NCBI RefSeq assembly: GCF_028771845.1
Contig: NZ_CP118270.1
Span: forward strand, 2,790,001 to 2,854,000
From: Paenibacillus marchantiae
Lineage (GTDB): Bacteria > Bacillota > Bacilli > Paenibacillales > Paenibacillaceae
Length of the DNA: 64,000 nt
Direction of reading: 5' to 3'
The position numbers were made by a program, and so were the translations under genes. The number at the start of each line of letters is the position of its first letter. The first letter of the stretch is position 1. Shown here piece after piece: positions 53,478 to 62,973 of this stretch. The notes beneath the pieces were generated by a model that saw only the letters and a program-made list of their open reading frames with translations, made no database searches and was not told the origin of the DNA.

Positions 53478-54602
53478 GTGGAATTGCATTTATACGAGCA
53501 GATATATGTCTCTATTGTACAAGAGATTAAAGAAGGTCGATTAAAAGAAGGAGACCGAGTCTCTTCTGAAAAAGAGTTGGCTGAAAAATTTGGCGTCAGT
53601 CGTATTACATCTAAAAAGGCTCTGGAGAAATTGGCAGATTCTGGGGTTATTAAACGAATACAAGGAAAAGGTTCATATGTGGCCGATGGTATAATTGGAG
53701 GACAAGAACCGAAGCACTATTCAGAGGTAATAACGAACTTGGTGCCTGAGGATGATAAGCGGTTGATCGGTTTTATTATACCAAATTTTTCTGACGAGTT
53801 TGGCCTACAACTTCTTAGATCGATGGAAAAGCGGAGTGCTGAGCATAATTATCAACTCATTATTAAACGAACTTGCGGGGATCGGGATGAGGAAAAACGC
53901 GCGATCGACTTATTTATTGGTTTGGGTATCAAAGGATTAATCGTGACCCCCATTCATGGTCAACACTATAATTCGGAGCTGCTTCGACTTGTATTAGATC
54001 GGTTTCCAATCGTTTTGGTCGATAGATATCTAAAAGGAATTCCGGTTTGTTCGGTATACACAGACAATAAGAAAGCAGCCATGGATCTTACGCGGCATCT
54101 GATTAGCAAAGGTCATAAAAAAATTGCCTTTTTATCTCCGCCGGAAGAGAACACTTCAACATTGGAGGAAAGGCTGCTCGGATATACGTTTGCCTTCACT
54201 CAAGAAGGAATGAACTTGAACAAAGATTATGTATTAACAAACTTGAAGGGCACCCTTCCTATGAACATAAACGGGACAGCGATTGAAAGTGATAAAGAAA
54301 CAGTAAAGCATTTTTTGAAACAAAACCCTGATGTAAAGGCGTTTGTCGCGTCGGAATTTCTAATAGCTACCATGCTGGCTCAAGTCATCCACTCGATGGG
54401 GAAATCTTTGGAGGAATTCGAGATTGTTTGTTTCGACTCTCTGAACGATCACTTGGGTCAACCCATCTTCACACATATTAAGCAGGATGAGAAGCAGATG
54501 GGTGAATTAGCAGTGGATATGCTAATCTCTCAGTTGCATGGAACAGCAGTCCCCGAGCTGAACATTATTGAACATCGTATGGTCATGAAAAATAACAGGT
54601 AG
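53478..54602 (+). CDS. GntR-type regulator with LacI-like sensor domain (AraR type)
   Basis: 374 residues. The N-terminal GntR winged helix (LYEQIYVSIVQEIKEGRL, SSEKELAEKFGVSRITSKKAL, GKGSYV) is joined to a LacI/PurR-like sugar-sensing domain (LIGFIIPNFSDEFG, VDRYLKGIPVCSVYTDN). The start is GTG at 53478. The same palindrome precedes this gene and the next operon, so autoregulation and control of the transporter are likely. Confidence 0.92.
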   Translation: MELHLYEQIYVSIVQEIKEGRLKEGDRVSSEKELAEKFGVSRITSKKALEKLADSGVIKRIQGKGSYVADGIIGGQEPKHYSEVITNLVPEDDKRLIGFIIPNFSDEFGLQLLRSMEKRSAEHNYQLIIKRTCGDRDEEKRAIDLFIGLGIKGLIVTPIHGQHYNSELLRLVLDRFPIVLVDRYLKGIPVCSVYTDNKKAAMDLTRHLISKGHKKIAFLSPPEENTSTLEERLLGYTFAFTQEGMNLNKDYVLTNLKGTLPMNINGTAIESDKETVKHFLKQNPDVKAFVASEFLIATMLAQVIHSMGKSLEEFEIVCFDSLNDHLGQPIFTHIKQDEKQMGELAVDMLISQLHGTAVPELNIIEHRMVMKNNR

Positions 54603-54640
54603 GGTAAGCGTAGCTCAACAAAATCTAGGATATTGTTCAA

Positions 54641-54680
54641 GGTGTCGAGAAGTCCCCAGGGGCTTATCGGCACTTTTTTT
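54641..54680 (+). terminator. Terminator after the GntR gene
   Basis: Arms GTGTCGAGAAGTCCCC and GGGGCTTATCGGCAC (minor mismatches), then TTTTTTT. Confidence 0.82.
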
Positions 54681-54816
54681 GATATCAGAAATATAAACTT
54701 CGAAGCATGGACCTTCCTGACCTAATATCGCAAGAAAAACTTCATCTAGACGCCGTCTGTCTTCTGTGAAGTATGTCGTAATATTGCAATTGACATGCTT
54801 CGTGATGTCATATTAA

Positions 54817-54838
54817 TATACTTAGTATAATTAGTATA
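54817..54838. promoter_or_regulatory. Operator-like site upstream of sugar operon 2
   Basis: TATACTTAGTATA followed by a second half-site TTAGTATA (54831-54838), matching the motif upstream of the GntR gene. Confidence 0.6.
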
Positions 54839-54910
54839 GCCAGCAGGGTTCTTATAACCAATTCACTTTGTTCGTCATTTTCTGATTTGAATAGTTCATA
54901 TCACCAGTCT

Positions 54911-54924
54911 TGTTAGCGCTTACA
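54911..54924. promoter_or_regulatory. cre-like site of sugar operon 2
   Basis: TGTTAGCGCTTACA, a near-perfect dyad whose complement fits the CcpA consensus TGNAANCGNWWNCA. Confidence 0.6.
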
Positions 54925-55007
54925 TAAAATGTGGATTGATCAGAAATGGAGTGGATTCTATAGGAATTCAAGTTAAACTAATTAATTTAACTTAAGGGGG
55001 ACTTTGA

Positions 55008-56310
55008 ATGAGGAGATCCAAAAAATTCGCATTTCCAATTCTTGTTTACTTTCTGGCTATGTCACTACTTGTAACCGCTTGCTCAACGAAGGGAGACTCA
55101 AGCGATCAGGCCGGAGAGGGGGAAACAACGGTTACGATGTGGCATGGTCTTACCTCCATTGATTTAGATAATTTGAATAAAGTCGTGAAGGCATTTGAAG
55201 AGAAAAATCCTACCATCAAAATGAAATTGGTTTATACAGAATCCAGCGAGGGATCCGATCAGAAGCTGCTAACTGCAGTCGCAGGCGGCAATCCTCCTGA
55301 CGTTGCACTTTTCGACCGGTTTAAGGTCGGTACTTGGGCTGCGCAAGATTCTCTGACTGACTTATCCTCGATGGCAGCAGAATCTGGAATTCTTAAGGAA
55401 ATGTATTATCCATTTGCTTGGGAGGAGTCCAGTTATCAAGGAAAGCTTTATGCAATGCCGATGGATACGGACTCTCGCCTGCTATTTTACAATAAGGATC
55501 ATTTCAAAGAAGTAGGGCTGGATCCCAACAAACCACCACAAACAATCGCCGAGCTTGAAGCGGCTTCCGAAAAGTTAACCATCAAGGAAGGTAAACGTTT
55601 CAAACGGATCGGGTTCATCCCATGGTATTCGCAAGGCTGGTTGTATACTTGGGGATGGGCATTTGGAGGAGAATTCCAGGACGCTGCCACCGGCAAAATT
55701 ACCGCAAATGATCCTAAAGTCGTTGAAGCGCTACAATGGATGACCGACTTCGGCAAAAAATACAATGTCGAGGATATTGCCGGATTCACAAGCGCAGCTG
55801 GCACGGAGGAAATGGATCCGTTCATTTCCGGTCAAGTCAGCATGAAGATAAGTGGAAACTTTACGGTGAAGGGTATCGAAAAATTTAAGCCGGATTTAAA
55901 TTACGGTGTTGCACCAATACCGACCCCAACAGGTACTAATTTTACGACATGGTCGGGAGGCGGGTCCGCTATTATCCCTAAAGGCGCTAAGAACGTCGCT
56001 GCTGCTTGGAAATTCCTCGAATTCTTAGGGGAAAGAAGAGGGGCAAACGTTATTAAACGCTGACTCTCAAATTTCCGTTATCGATTCGGTTAACGACAAA
56101 TACGGTTACAAGGACGATCCGATTATGAAGGAATTTATTAATATTTTGCCCAATTCACACAACCGCCCGGTTATTCCTGAAGGACAGCTGTTGTGGAATG
56201 AGTTAGCTTCCGCTACGGAAAAGGCTACCCGCGGTAACGGTACTCCGAAAGAGAACCTGGATAGAGTAACAGAGACTATTAATAAGGCTTTAGAAAAATA
56301 CGACAAATAG
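55008..56310 (+). pseudogene. Extracellular sugar-binding lipoprotein, broken by a frameshift
   Basis: The first 351 codons encode a signal peptide with lipobox VTAC, followed by a maltose-binding-type domain (VTMWHGLTS, LYAMPMDTDSRLLFYNKDHF). TGA at 56061 ends the frame, but shifting by one base near 56036 (an extra A in GAAAGAAGAGGGG) gives EGQTLLNADSQISVIDSV and on to LEKYDK at 56310, the expected C-terminus. Total about 433 residues. Real mutation or sequencing error; if real, transport by this operon is doubtful. AGGGGGA precedes the ATG. Confidence 0.85.
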
Positions 56311-56382
56311 GGTGCTTGGTAGGCAGGGAGAGAAATCTCTCTCCTTGCCTATTAATGAATGACAATTGGAAGGAGAATGCAA

Positions 56383-57318
56383 ATGGCGAAACTGGCCGAT
56401 TCAGTTCAAGTAAACGCAATTCCATCGGCAAGGAAACGAGCACTCCACAGAACTAACGTGATTGGGTGGCTGTTTGCTTCACCTTGGGCTATAGGGCTGC
56501 TATGCTTTTATGCAATTCCGATGCTAATGTCCATCTACTTCAGCTTCACTACTTACAGCATTCTGCAGCCTGGTGAATTTGTCGGAATGAGTAATTATAA
56601 AGATCTTTTCCATGATCCTCTGTTTTGGAAATCCATATACAACACGCTTTATTTCACCGTATTTTTTGTTCCATTAAGTATATTTTTCGGTGTGGCACTC
56701 GCTATGATGTTGAATATGAAGGTCAAGGGGATGGCTATATTCAGAACGATCTTTTTCTTGCCTACACTTGTTCCACAAGTGGCTTTGGCTGTTCTGTGGA
56801 TGTGGTTGTTACATCCAAACTTCGGATTGGTGAACGGGATGTTAGCGAATATCGGTATCGATGGGCCTTCTTGGCTTGGTGGTGAGTCGTGGTCCAAGCC
56901 TTCGCTCATCTTGATGTCGCTTTGGGGTATTGGGCAAGCCGTCGTCATCTACCTTGCTGGATTAGGAGATATCCCTGATGAGTACTATGAAGCAGCACAA
57001 ATCGATGGAGCTAACTGGTTTCAGAAAACGAGAAAGGTAACCCTGCCTTTGCTCACTCCCGTTATTTTCTACAACCTTGTCATGGGAATGATCGGTGCAT
57101 TCCAACAGTTTACTCTTCCCTATACGTTGACCAAAGGGCAAGGAACTCCTGCAAATTCCATGACTTTTTACGTCATGTATTTATATGAGAACGGTTTCAG
57201 GTATTTCAAAATGGGTTATGCCTCCGCAATGGCCTGGATCTTATTTATTATCGTTATGGCATTAACCGGAATTATTTTTATTACATCTAAACGCTGGGTT
57301 CATTATCAAGGGAAATAA
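56383..57318 (+). CDS. Carbohydrate ABC permease, MalF type
   Basis: 311 residues, six transmembrane helices, with the loop EAAQIDGANWFQKTRKVTLPLLTP. ATG 56383 is preferred to 56359 because AAGGAGA is correctly placed. Partner of the next permease and the upstream binding protein. Confidence 0.92.
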   Translation: MAKLADSVQVNAIPSARKRALHRTNVIGWLFASPWAIGLLCFYAIPMLMSIYFSFTTYSILQPGEFVGMSNYKDLFHDPLFWKSIYNTLYFTVFFVPLSIFFGVALAMMLNMKVKGMAIFRTIFFLPTLVPQVALAVLWMWLLHPNFGLVNGMLANIGIDGPSWLGGESWSKPSLILMSLWGIGQAVVIYLAGLGDIPDEYYEAAQIDGANWFQKTRKVTLPLLTPVIFYNLVMGMIGAFQQFTLPYTLTKGQGTPANSMTFYVMYLYENGFRYFKMGYASAMAWILFIIVMALTGIIFITSKRWVHYQGK

Positions 57319-57335
57319 GGAGGAGGAAGTAAGGG

Positions 57336-58172
57336 ATGAATCCTACCGCTATCAAAAGAATCAATCGTGCGTTAGCCTATGTATGTCTAATTGTTGCTTC
57401 TGCATTTTTCATTATTCCGTTCATTTGGCTGCTTTCCACATCTCTTAAACCACTCACACAAATCTTTACATTCCCACCAGAGTGGATTCCGCATCCAATT
57501 CTGTGGAGTAATTATTCCCGTGCCGTTGAGTATATCCCTTTCTGGACATATCTGAAAAACACGGCGATTATAACAATCGTTAGTACGCTGGGTGTGATCA
57601 TATCCTGTCCCTTGGTTGCATATAGCTTTGCCAAGTTAGAGTACCGTGGGAGAGGTATACTTTTCTTTGTTACCCTTGCTGTGATGATGATCCCCGGACA
57701 GGTGACGATGATTCCTCTATTCCTGCTGTTTACTAAATTAGGTTGGGTAGGAACATCTCTTCCACTGATTGTACCCCAGTTTTTTGGAGTGCCCATTTAC
57801 ATTTTTCTGTTGCGGCAATTTTTCATGGGACTGCCTGATGCCCTCCGCGAAGCGGCCCGCTTAGACGGCGCTAGTGAGTTCCGCATATATTTACAGATCA
57901 TGTTTCCACTAGCCAAATCCGCCGTTTTAGCCGTGGCATTGTTTCAATTTATGGGGAGCTGGACTGATTTCATGGGCCCCTTGCTCTATTTAACCAATGA
58001 ACCATCTTACACGGTTTCGCTCGGATTGCAGCAATTTCAGAGTCAAAAGGGATCCGAATGGGGTCTATTAATGGCCGTATCCACCTTGATGACATTGCCT
58101 ATTATTGTTTTGTTCTTTTTTCTTCAAAAGACGTTTATTAGCGGCATTACATTTAGCGGTATAAAAGGTTGA
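57336..58172 (+). CDS. Carbohydrate ABC permease, MalG type
   Basis: 278 residues, six transmembrane helices, with EAARLDGASEFRIYLQIMFPLAKSA and the usual ending FISGITFSGIKG. AAGGAGGAGG before the ATG. No ATPase gene follows, so a shared ATPase elsewhere is needed. Confidence 0.92.
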   Translation: MNPTAIKRINRALAYVCLIVASAFFIIPFIWLLSTSLKPLTQIFTFPPEWIPHPILWSNYSRAVEYIPFWTYLKNTAIITIVSTLGVIISCPLVAYSFAKLEYRGRGILFFVTLAVMMIPGQVTMIPLFLLFTKLGWVGTSLPLIVPQFFGVPIYIFLLRQFFMGLPDALREAARLDGASEFRIYLQIMFPLAKSAVLAVALFQFMGSWTDFMGPLLYLTNEPSYTVSLGLQQFQSQKGSEWGLLMAVSTLMTLPIIVLFFFLQKTFISGITFSGIKG

Positions 58173-58221
58173 ACAATCATACAGGGCGGAATAGATAGCC
58201 CTATTATAAATTGTAAAATCA

Positions 58222-58290
58222 AAAGAAACCGTTCCTTGGTAAATGGGTGTGTAAGCAACCATATACCAAAAGAGACGGTTTCTTTGTACA
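58222..58290 (+). terminator. Long hairpin terminator of sugar operon 2
   Basis: Perfect 11-base stem AAAGAAACCGT (58222-58232) / ACGGTTTCTTT (58275-58285) with an inner CTTGGTA / TACCAAA stem. Confidence 0.7.
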
Positions 58291-58447
58291 TTCAACATAT
58301 TATGAACTAACTTTACTTGCCAACCAATAAAAAAAGAAAGTATTTCTATTATACGATTGTATTTTTTATTATCCAAAAATGGATGGTGAAGAGTAACTGT
58401 TTGGAGTTGTTTCGACTCAAATTAATCATGTTATAGCTGGTGGTCTG

Positions 58448-59062
58448 CTATTCTACTTGCTGTATATTATACTTCTCCATGACAGAGTTACGAAATGTTT
58501 CGTATTCTGATAACGCTTGTGCAGTGGAGGATTGAGGTACACTATATTGAGTTATCCCTTCCAAGCTGAATTTTCCCAAGTTATCATTGATTAATCCATA
58601 ATCACCAAAGGAGTTTTTCATTAAGAAAAGCACACTTCTATCACCCTTCTGTAGTTCCATATAGTCATTGGTTGTATATTTGACGTCTCCTTCCAGACTG
58701 ACGGGTTCGATGATCGTTAATTCGTTCTGATCTGAAGGGAAATCTTCGGGTTTCTTCAATATTTTTTCGATCTTGATGTTCGTGTTAGTGTGAAAGGATT
58801 GCATGGTCCCATCATCAAATGCAGTTATGATATGCTCGCGATCTTTGAAATTTTCTGTTGCATAGCCAATGACGATCAATTCAGCGAATGCATCCAGCTT
58901 ATCTATTTCATGAAATGTTAGGGAGTTTGCTGAAAGGTTGACGACATTATGAATGGGCTTCTCCGGTTTTGATTGACCGTTCATATATGCTAATGTACCT
59001 ATGGAGAAAGCTAAGAATAACAATACAAAGGTTAGTATTAATTTATTTTTGAAAAGAGGCAT
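58448..59062 (-). CDS. Single-pass membrane protein, unknown
   Basis: 204 residues. One N-terminal hydrophobic helix (about 9-27) and an extracellular beta-rich domain (ELIVIGYATENFKD, DYMELQKGDRSVLFLMKNSFGDYGL). ATG 59062 has GGAGTGGGTGAG upstream. Similar to small secreted or anchored Bacillales proteins in general shape; family not named with confidence. Confidence 0.75.
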   Translation of the reverse strand: MPLFKNKLILTFVLLFLAFSIGTLAYMNGQSKPEKPIHNVVNLSANSLTFHEIDKLDAFAELIVIGYATENFKDREHIITAFDDGTMQSFHTNTNIKIEKILKKPEDFPSDQNELTIIEPVSLEGDVKYTTNDYMELQKGDRSVLFLMKNSFGDYGLINDNLGKFSLEGITQYSVPQSSTAQALSEYETFRNSVMEKYNIQQVE

Positions 59063-59228
59063 GATCTCACCCACTCCGTGAATTTGAGTTCCTTGCAAGG
59101 ATTTTGCTGCATTTCTACTATACACATAACTGAAAATTATTGTAAATTAATTATACAAATATTATAAAATGTAATTATTGAATTCAAAATTCAATAACTC
59201 AAGGTAACAGTGGAAGGGATTGATTCCA

Positions 59229-59473
59229 ATGACATTACAAAATTTGTTTCATGAAAAACCAACGAAACTATGGAACGAGAGAATGGTTAAATACGGATAT
59301 GAGATTTTCACAGAAGAGAGATTAGGTTTAACAAAATGAATGAGGCCCAAGATTATTTTATTGAGATGATGGAATGTTAAGAATTGGCTGATTTTATCGA
59401 CAAAGCGGCTAGGCTTGCAGGGTTGGAGATCCAGGAGGATGAAGATATTACGGAAGAATGGAGAGAGTGGTAA
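59229..59473 (+). pseudogene. Decayed small gene
   Basis: ATG 59229 opens MTLQNLFHEKPTKLWNERM for 36 codons to TGA, overlapped (ATGA) by a second frame at 59336, which meets TAA at 59378 and then stays open in frame for 30 more codons (ADFIDKAARLAGLEIQEDED) to 59473. The pieces read like one former acidic helical protein. Family not identified. Confidence 0.4.
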
Positions 59474-59522
59474 TTCGGCCGAGCCGAAGCGTTTTTTTAT
59501 TTTATAGATAAGGGTGATAGAT

Positions 59523-60107
59523 ATGGAAAAAGGACTCATTATATTTTTGAACGGAACATCAAGTTCGGGGAAAACAAGCATCGCGATGGAAATGAAGAAT
59601 CAGGGAGACATTCCGTTTCATCATCTATCTGTAGATCAATTTCTTCATAATTATGATCAATTCATCGACACTACATATCCAGATATGAAACCAACAAGAG
59701 AAGTGGAACACCATGTGATGACAGATATCCTGTTCGACCCCATCAATTCGTTGTACTGTGCAACCATTAAACTGTTTTCGGAGATGGGTCTGAATGTCAT
59801 CGTGGATACGGTCATCAGCAATGACAAGTGGTTTAATGATTTTTATGATTTATTATCGGATTATCCAATATTGTTTGTAGGCGTGCAGTGCTCCAAAGAA
59901 GAACTTACCAGAAGAGAGCAGACCAGGGGAGATCGTGAGATTGGACTGGCCCATTCCCAATTCGACTACATATACTCCTATGATGAATATGATCTGGAAG
60001 TGAATACGGAAGAGCTTAGCTCAGCTGCATGTGCAGAAAAGATATTAAGTTATATAAAGTCCGATCAGGAATACTTGGCATTTAGGAAATTGGGTAGAAG
60101 AGAATGA
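59523..60107 (+). CDS. Chloramphenicol phosphotransferase-like kinase (CPT family)
   Basis: 194 residues, P-loop kinase. Walker A is GTSSSGKTS (11-19). Later segments HHLSVDQFLHNY, VIVDTVIS and VGVQCSKEELTRREQTRGDREIGLAHSQF match the CPT family, some members of which phosphorylate chloramphenicol. Real substrate uncertain. AAGGGTG before the ATG. Confidence 0.85.
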   Translation: MEKGLIIFLNGTSSSGKTSIAMEMKNQGDIPFHHLSVDQFLHNYDQFIDTTYPDMKPTREVEHHVMTDILFDPINSLYCATIKLFSEMGLNVIVDTVISNDKWFNDFYDLLSDYPILFVGVQCSKEELTRREQTRGDREIGLAHSQFDYIYSYDEYDLEVNTEELSSAACAEKILSYIKSDQEYLAFRKLGRRE

Positions 60108-60144
60108 AGCTGATTGCGTCAGATCATATTTGTTCTAATGAAGG

Positions 60145-60516
60145 TTAGGGATTCGGCCAAATCTTTTTCTTAGAGTTGCCAGGACCTAATAAGTAGATTT
60201 CATCAACATTCCCATAAGTATTAGAAAATGAAATTGTGAAGTCTTTACTACCACCGATAGGAAGTTTACTGCCTTTAATCTGAATGAATAATGAATTGTT
60301 ATGATGTGAGAGGTAGTAGCCCTGATATCTGCTAATACTGTCTGCAAATCCACCTTTTATAGTAATGAGCTCAGGAGAAACTTCAGTTCTCGTAACCATA
60401 ATCTCGTCAGGATCAACAACGTTGTTTAACATATAAAGTCCAATGATAATAGGAACAACAATAATAAAAACTGCGCTAACAATAATGCCATACTTCATGC
60501 TTGGTCGCATACTCAT
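60145..60516 (-). CDS. Small membrane-anchored protein, unknown
   Basis: 123 residues. One transmembrane helix near residues 9-30 and a small extracellular domain (ELITIKGGFADSISRYQGYYLSHHN). On the minus strand a GGAGG-type site precedes the ATG. No family recognised. Confidence 0.65.
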   Translation of the reverse strand: MSMRPSMKYGIIVSAVFIIVVPIIIGLYMLNNVVDPDEIMVTRTEVSPELITIKGGFADSISRYQGYYLSHHNNSLFIQIKGSKLPIGGSKDFTISFSNTYGNVDEIYLLGPGNSKKKIWPNP

Positions 60517-60540
60517 GATTCACCTCCATAATTAGATGAT

Positions 60541-60578
60541 AGGAATCGATGTCTCAATACTCATTGGCATCGATTCCT
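60541..60578. promoter_or_regulatory. Perfect 11-base inverted repeat
   Basis: AGGAATCGATG and CATCGATTCCT around a 16-base loop, in the divergent region upstream of the small membrane-protein gene. Operator or attenuator; not resolvable by eye. Confidence 0.35.
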
Positions 60579-60677
60579 TGTGTTTCATAAAAACAGAATT
60601 CTAGGTTTAGCATTAAGAGGCTCATTTGAATAATATACTAATTCATTTTTTTGTATAGAGATAAGGGGAGGTTACGG

Positions 60678-60960
60678 ATGGAAACTAAAGCTATGAATCC
60701 AGAAGACCATATCCAACATATGTTGCAGGCGATCATCGAAAAAAACACAATCCATCATTAAGGATAGCAGTAAACAATCCCTCGGCTCACTGGAATATTT
60801 CCTGGGACATATTGTAGACTATCGCGATGTAAAGCAATACCTGACAGATGAGTGGCATATCCGCACACCGCGCTGGCTAGGGGAGTATGGAAATACGCCG
60901 AAGGAAGAAGAGCTCCTTTCAGACATCTACCGACTGCAAGCGTATATCGCTGAGAAATAA
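60678..60960 (+). pseudogene. Small hypothetical gene with frameshift in an A7 run
   Basis: GGGGAG precedes ATG 60678. The frame stops at 60759, but removing one A from the seven-A run (60739-60745) gives a continuous 93-residue protein through SLGSLEYFLGHIVDY, DEWHIRTPRWLGEYG and AYIAEK. Either a true slip mutation or a homopolymer sequencing error. Function unknown. Confidence 0.6.
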
Positions 60961-61063
60961 AAGGGCGGATAAGCGGCTGATGATGTCGCATTAGTCCGGC
61001 TCAAATGTCGCAAAAGTACATGGTAACGCGATGCGGAGATCGTTTATACTCTCTTTATGTTTC

Positions 61064-61082
61064 GATAATGAAAATCATTATC
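61064..61082. promoter_or_regulatory. Fur box
   Basis: GATAATGAAAATCATTATC matches the classical 19-base Fur consensus at 18 positions. It lies 27 bases before the binding-protein ATG. Confidence 0.88.
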
Positions 61083-61108
61083 AGTATTATACATAAGGGG
61101 GATTCATC

Positions 61109-62149
61109 ATGAATCAAGGAACAAAGGGGCAGGCTGCTGGAAGCAAGGTATATGCTGCTCGCAAATCACGATTATTCATGGGCTTGATGTTAGCCCTTAT
61201 TCTTGTCCTGACGGCTTGCGGTGCCGGAACAAGTACAGATAGCGGCAAGCCGTCTGCGGCAACGCCAGCGGAGACACCTGCGAATGAAGGAACTCAGACG
61301 GACGGAGCTTTTCCCGTAACGATCAAACACATGAAGGGCGAGCTGACCCTAAATGAAAAACCAAAGAAAATTGCTGTGCTTGATGTCAAATTCCTGGATC
61401 AAATGTTAGCCGTTGGCGAGAAGCCGGCAGGCAGTGTTATCGCTGGAGGAAACTCCGATTTTCCAGAATACTTAGGCGATCAACCGAGTGGAGTACAGGT
61501 TCTGGGTACACGGGACGAGCCTAATCTGGAAGCGATTGTAGCGTTGGCCCCGGATCTGATTATCATGACTGATTTCCAGGAGAAGCAGTATGAGAGTGTA
61601 AGTAAAATTGCACCGACCCTTGTACTCGATTTCTACGAAGACTGGCGGGATACTTTAGCCACAGTTGCTAAGATTACAGACAAGCAGGACGAGGCAGAGA
61701 AAGTGCGCACGGCGTATGAGGAAAAAGTTGCTGGAATGAAGACAAAGCTGGCGGAGAAGCTGGGTGATGAGACGGTAGCGCTGATTCGTCCGCGTAAAGA
61801 AGGCATTCGTGTTCATGGGATTGAGCATCGTACAGGTGTTATTCTGTATCAGGATCTGGGCTTGAATATGCCTGCACTGGTTGAGGGAATCAAGGATGAT
61901 ACTTCTGTTGAAATCTCAATGGAGAAGGTGCCTGAGATTGGCGCAGATCGTTATTTTGTACTGTCAGATGAACTGTTTGCGGCAGAAGCTGAGGCTATGG
62001 TAAGTAATCCTGTATGGAAGTCCCTTGATGCTGTGAAAAATAACCGCACGTATGACGTAAACTCAACACTTTGGATCGCATATTACGGACCTCTTGCGAT
62101 TAATCTTATTGTAGATCAGGCATCGGAAGCTCTGCTCGGATCGAATTAA
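61109..62149 (+). CDS. Iron-siderophore ABC transporter binding lipoprotein
   Basis: 346 residues. Signal peptide with lipobox LTAC, then a FecB/FhuD-type fold (KKIAVLDVKFLDQMLAVG, LGTRDEPNLEAIVALAPDLIIM). It captures a ferric siderophore for import. Under the Fur box, so iron-repressed. AAGGGGGA before the ATG. No permease or ATPase gene in this window. Confidence 0.93.
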   Translation: MNQGTKGQAAGSKVYAARKSRLFMGLMLALILVLTACGAGTSTDSGKPSAATPAETPANEGTQTDGAFPVTIKHMKGELTLNEKPKKIAVLDVKFLDQMLAVGEKPAGSVIAGGNSDFPEYLGDQPSGVQVLGTRDEPNLEAIVALAPDLIIMTDFQEKQYESVSKIAPTLVLDFYEDWRDTLATVAKITDKQDEAEKVRTAYEEKVAGMKTKLAEKLGDETVALIRPRKEGIRVHGIEHRTGVILYQDLGLNMPALVEGIKDDTSVEISMEKVPEIGADRYFVLSDELFAAEAEAMVSNPVWKSLDAVKNNRTYDVNSTLWIAYYGPLAINLIVDQASEALLGSN

Positions 62150-62150
62150 T

Positions 62151-62927
62151 ATGACCCATTATCTCTCGACAGACTTATGGAAAGAGACAGTGAAGGATCA
62201 TTCGATTTTGCTTGGTGAGCCGCCTGAACATAGTGTCCGTACCATTGCTTTGAGTGAGTTGCATGACGAAGCAGCATGTCGGGAGTATATCAGCTGGTTT
62301 CAGGAGTATATCGATGCACCTGACATGAAGGTTGCCGCTTCGATGATAGCCAAGCGAATTGGCTATCTGTGGACCGCGCCTCTGGTGATAGCGATGACTT
62401 TTCATCATCAGCATGTCTCGTTTCAGCTGGAGAACAGCTTTCTCTATCATCCGGCGCTCTCAGATCATAAGGGCGGCACACGATTTCCTTTTCTAGCGGT
62501 GAATGGACTTCGGGCACAACCACTATCGGAAGACAGGGAATCCTCGCGGGAAAAGGTGGTCGAGGAGACGTTTGCGGTACAGCTTACACCGCTGTTAAAG
62601 ATGCTTGCTGTGATTGCGCCTCTTTCCATGAATATCCTTTGGGAGAATATCATGGTACGGATTGGGCCACTGTATACGCTTGAAGCTGAAGAGGCAGAGC
62701 GGGAAAGTGAGCACATTCAGGCGGACTTTTCATATCTGACGCAAGTGGCGTCGGGGCAAGTGTTTGGTGTGAGAAAGAATCCGTTGACCCGCTTCACCGA
62801 TTGTAAGGACAATGTTCCCGTAGCGAAAAGCGAGCGGATCACCTGTTGTTTTTATTATCAGATGTCAGGGGAATATTGCAGAAAATGTCCGAAAATTGAC
62901 AATGAGAATAAATCTCAATTAAAATGA
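62151..62927 (+). CDS. FhuF-like ferric siderophore reductase
   Basis: 258 residues. The C-terminal iron-sulfur ligand motif is complete (C232, C233, C243, C246: CC-x9-C-x2-C). The rest matches FhuF-like reductases that release iron from siderophores in the cytoplasm. Starts one base after the binding-protein stop, so co-translated. Confidence 0.85.
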   Translation: MTHYLSTDLWKETVKDHSILLGEPPEHSVRTIALSELHDEAACREYISWFQEYIDAPDMKVAASMIAKRIGYLWTAPLVIAMTFHHQHVSFQLENSFLYHPALSDHKGGTRFPFLAVNGLRAQPLSEDRESSREKVVEETFAVQLTPLLKMLAVIAPLSMNILWENIMVRIGPLYTLEAEEAERESEHIQADFSYLTQVASGQVFGVRKNPLTRFTDCKDNVPVAKSERITCCFYYQMSGEYCRKCPKIDNENKSQLK

Positions 62928-62973
62928 CAACAGCAACCATTTTACCTTTGCTATTTGTCAGGAGATGAGAGAA

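Noticed and set aside
59249..59581. Minus-strand 110-codon frame
   Set aside because: Antisense to the decayed small gene and to the CPT-like kinase start; no ribosome site.
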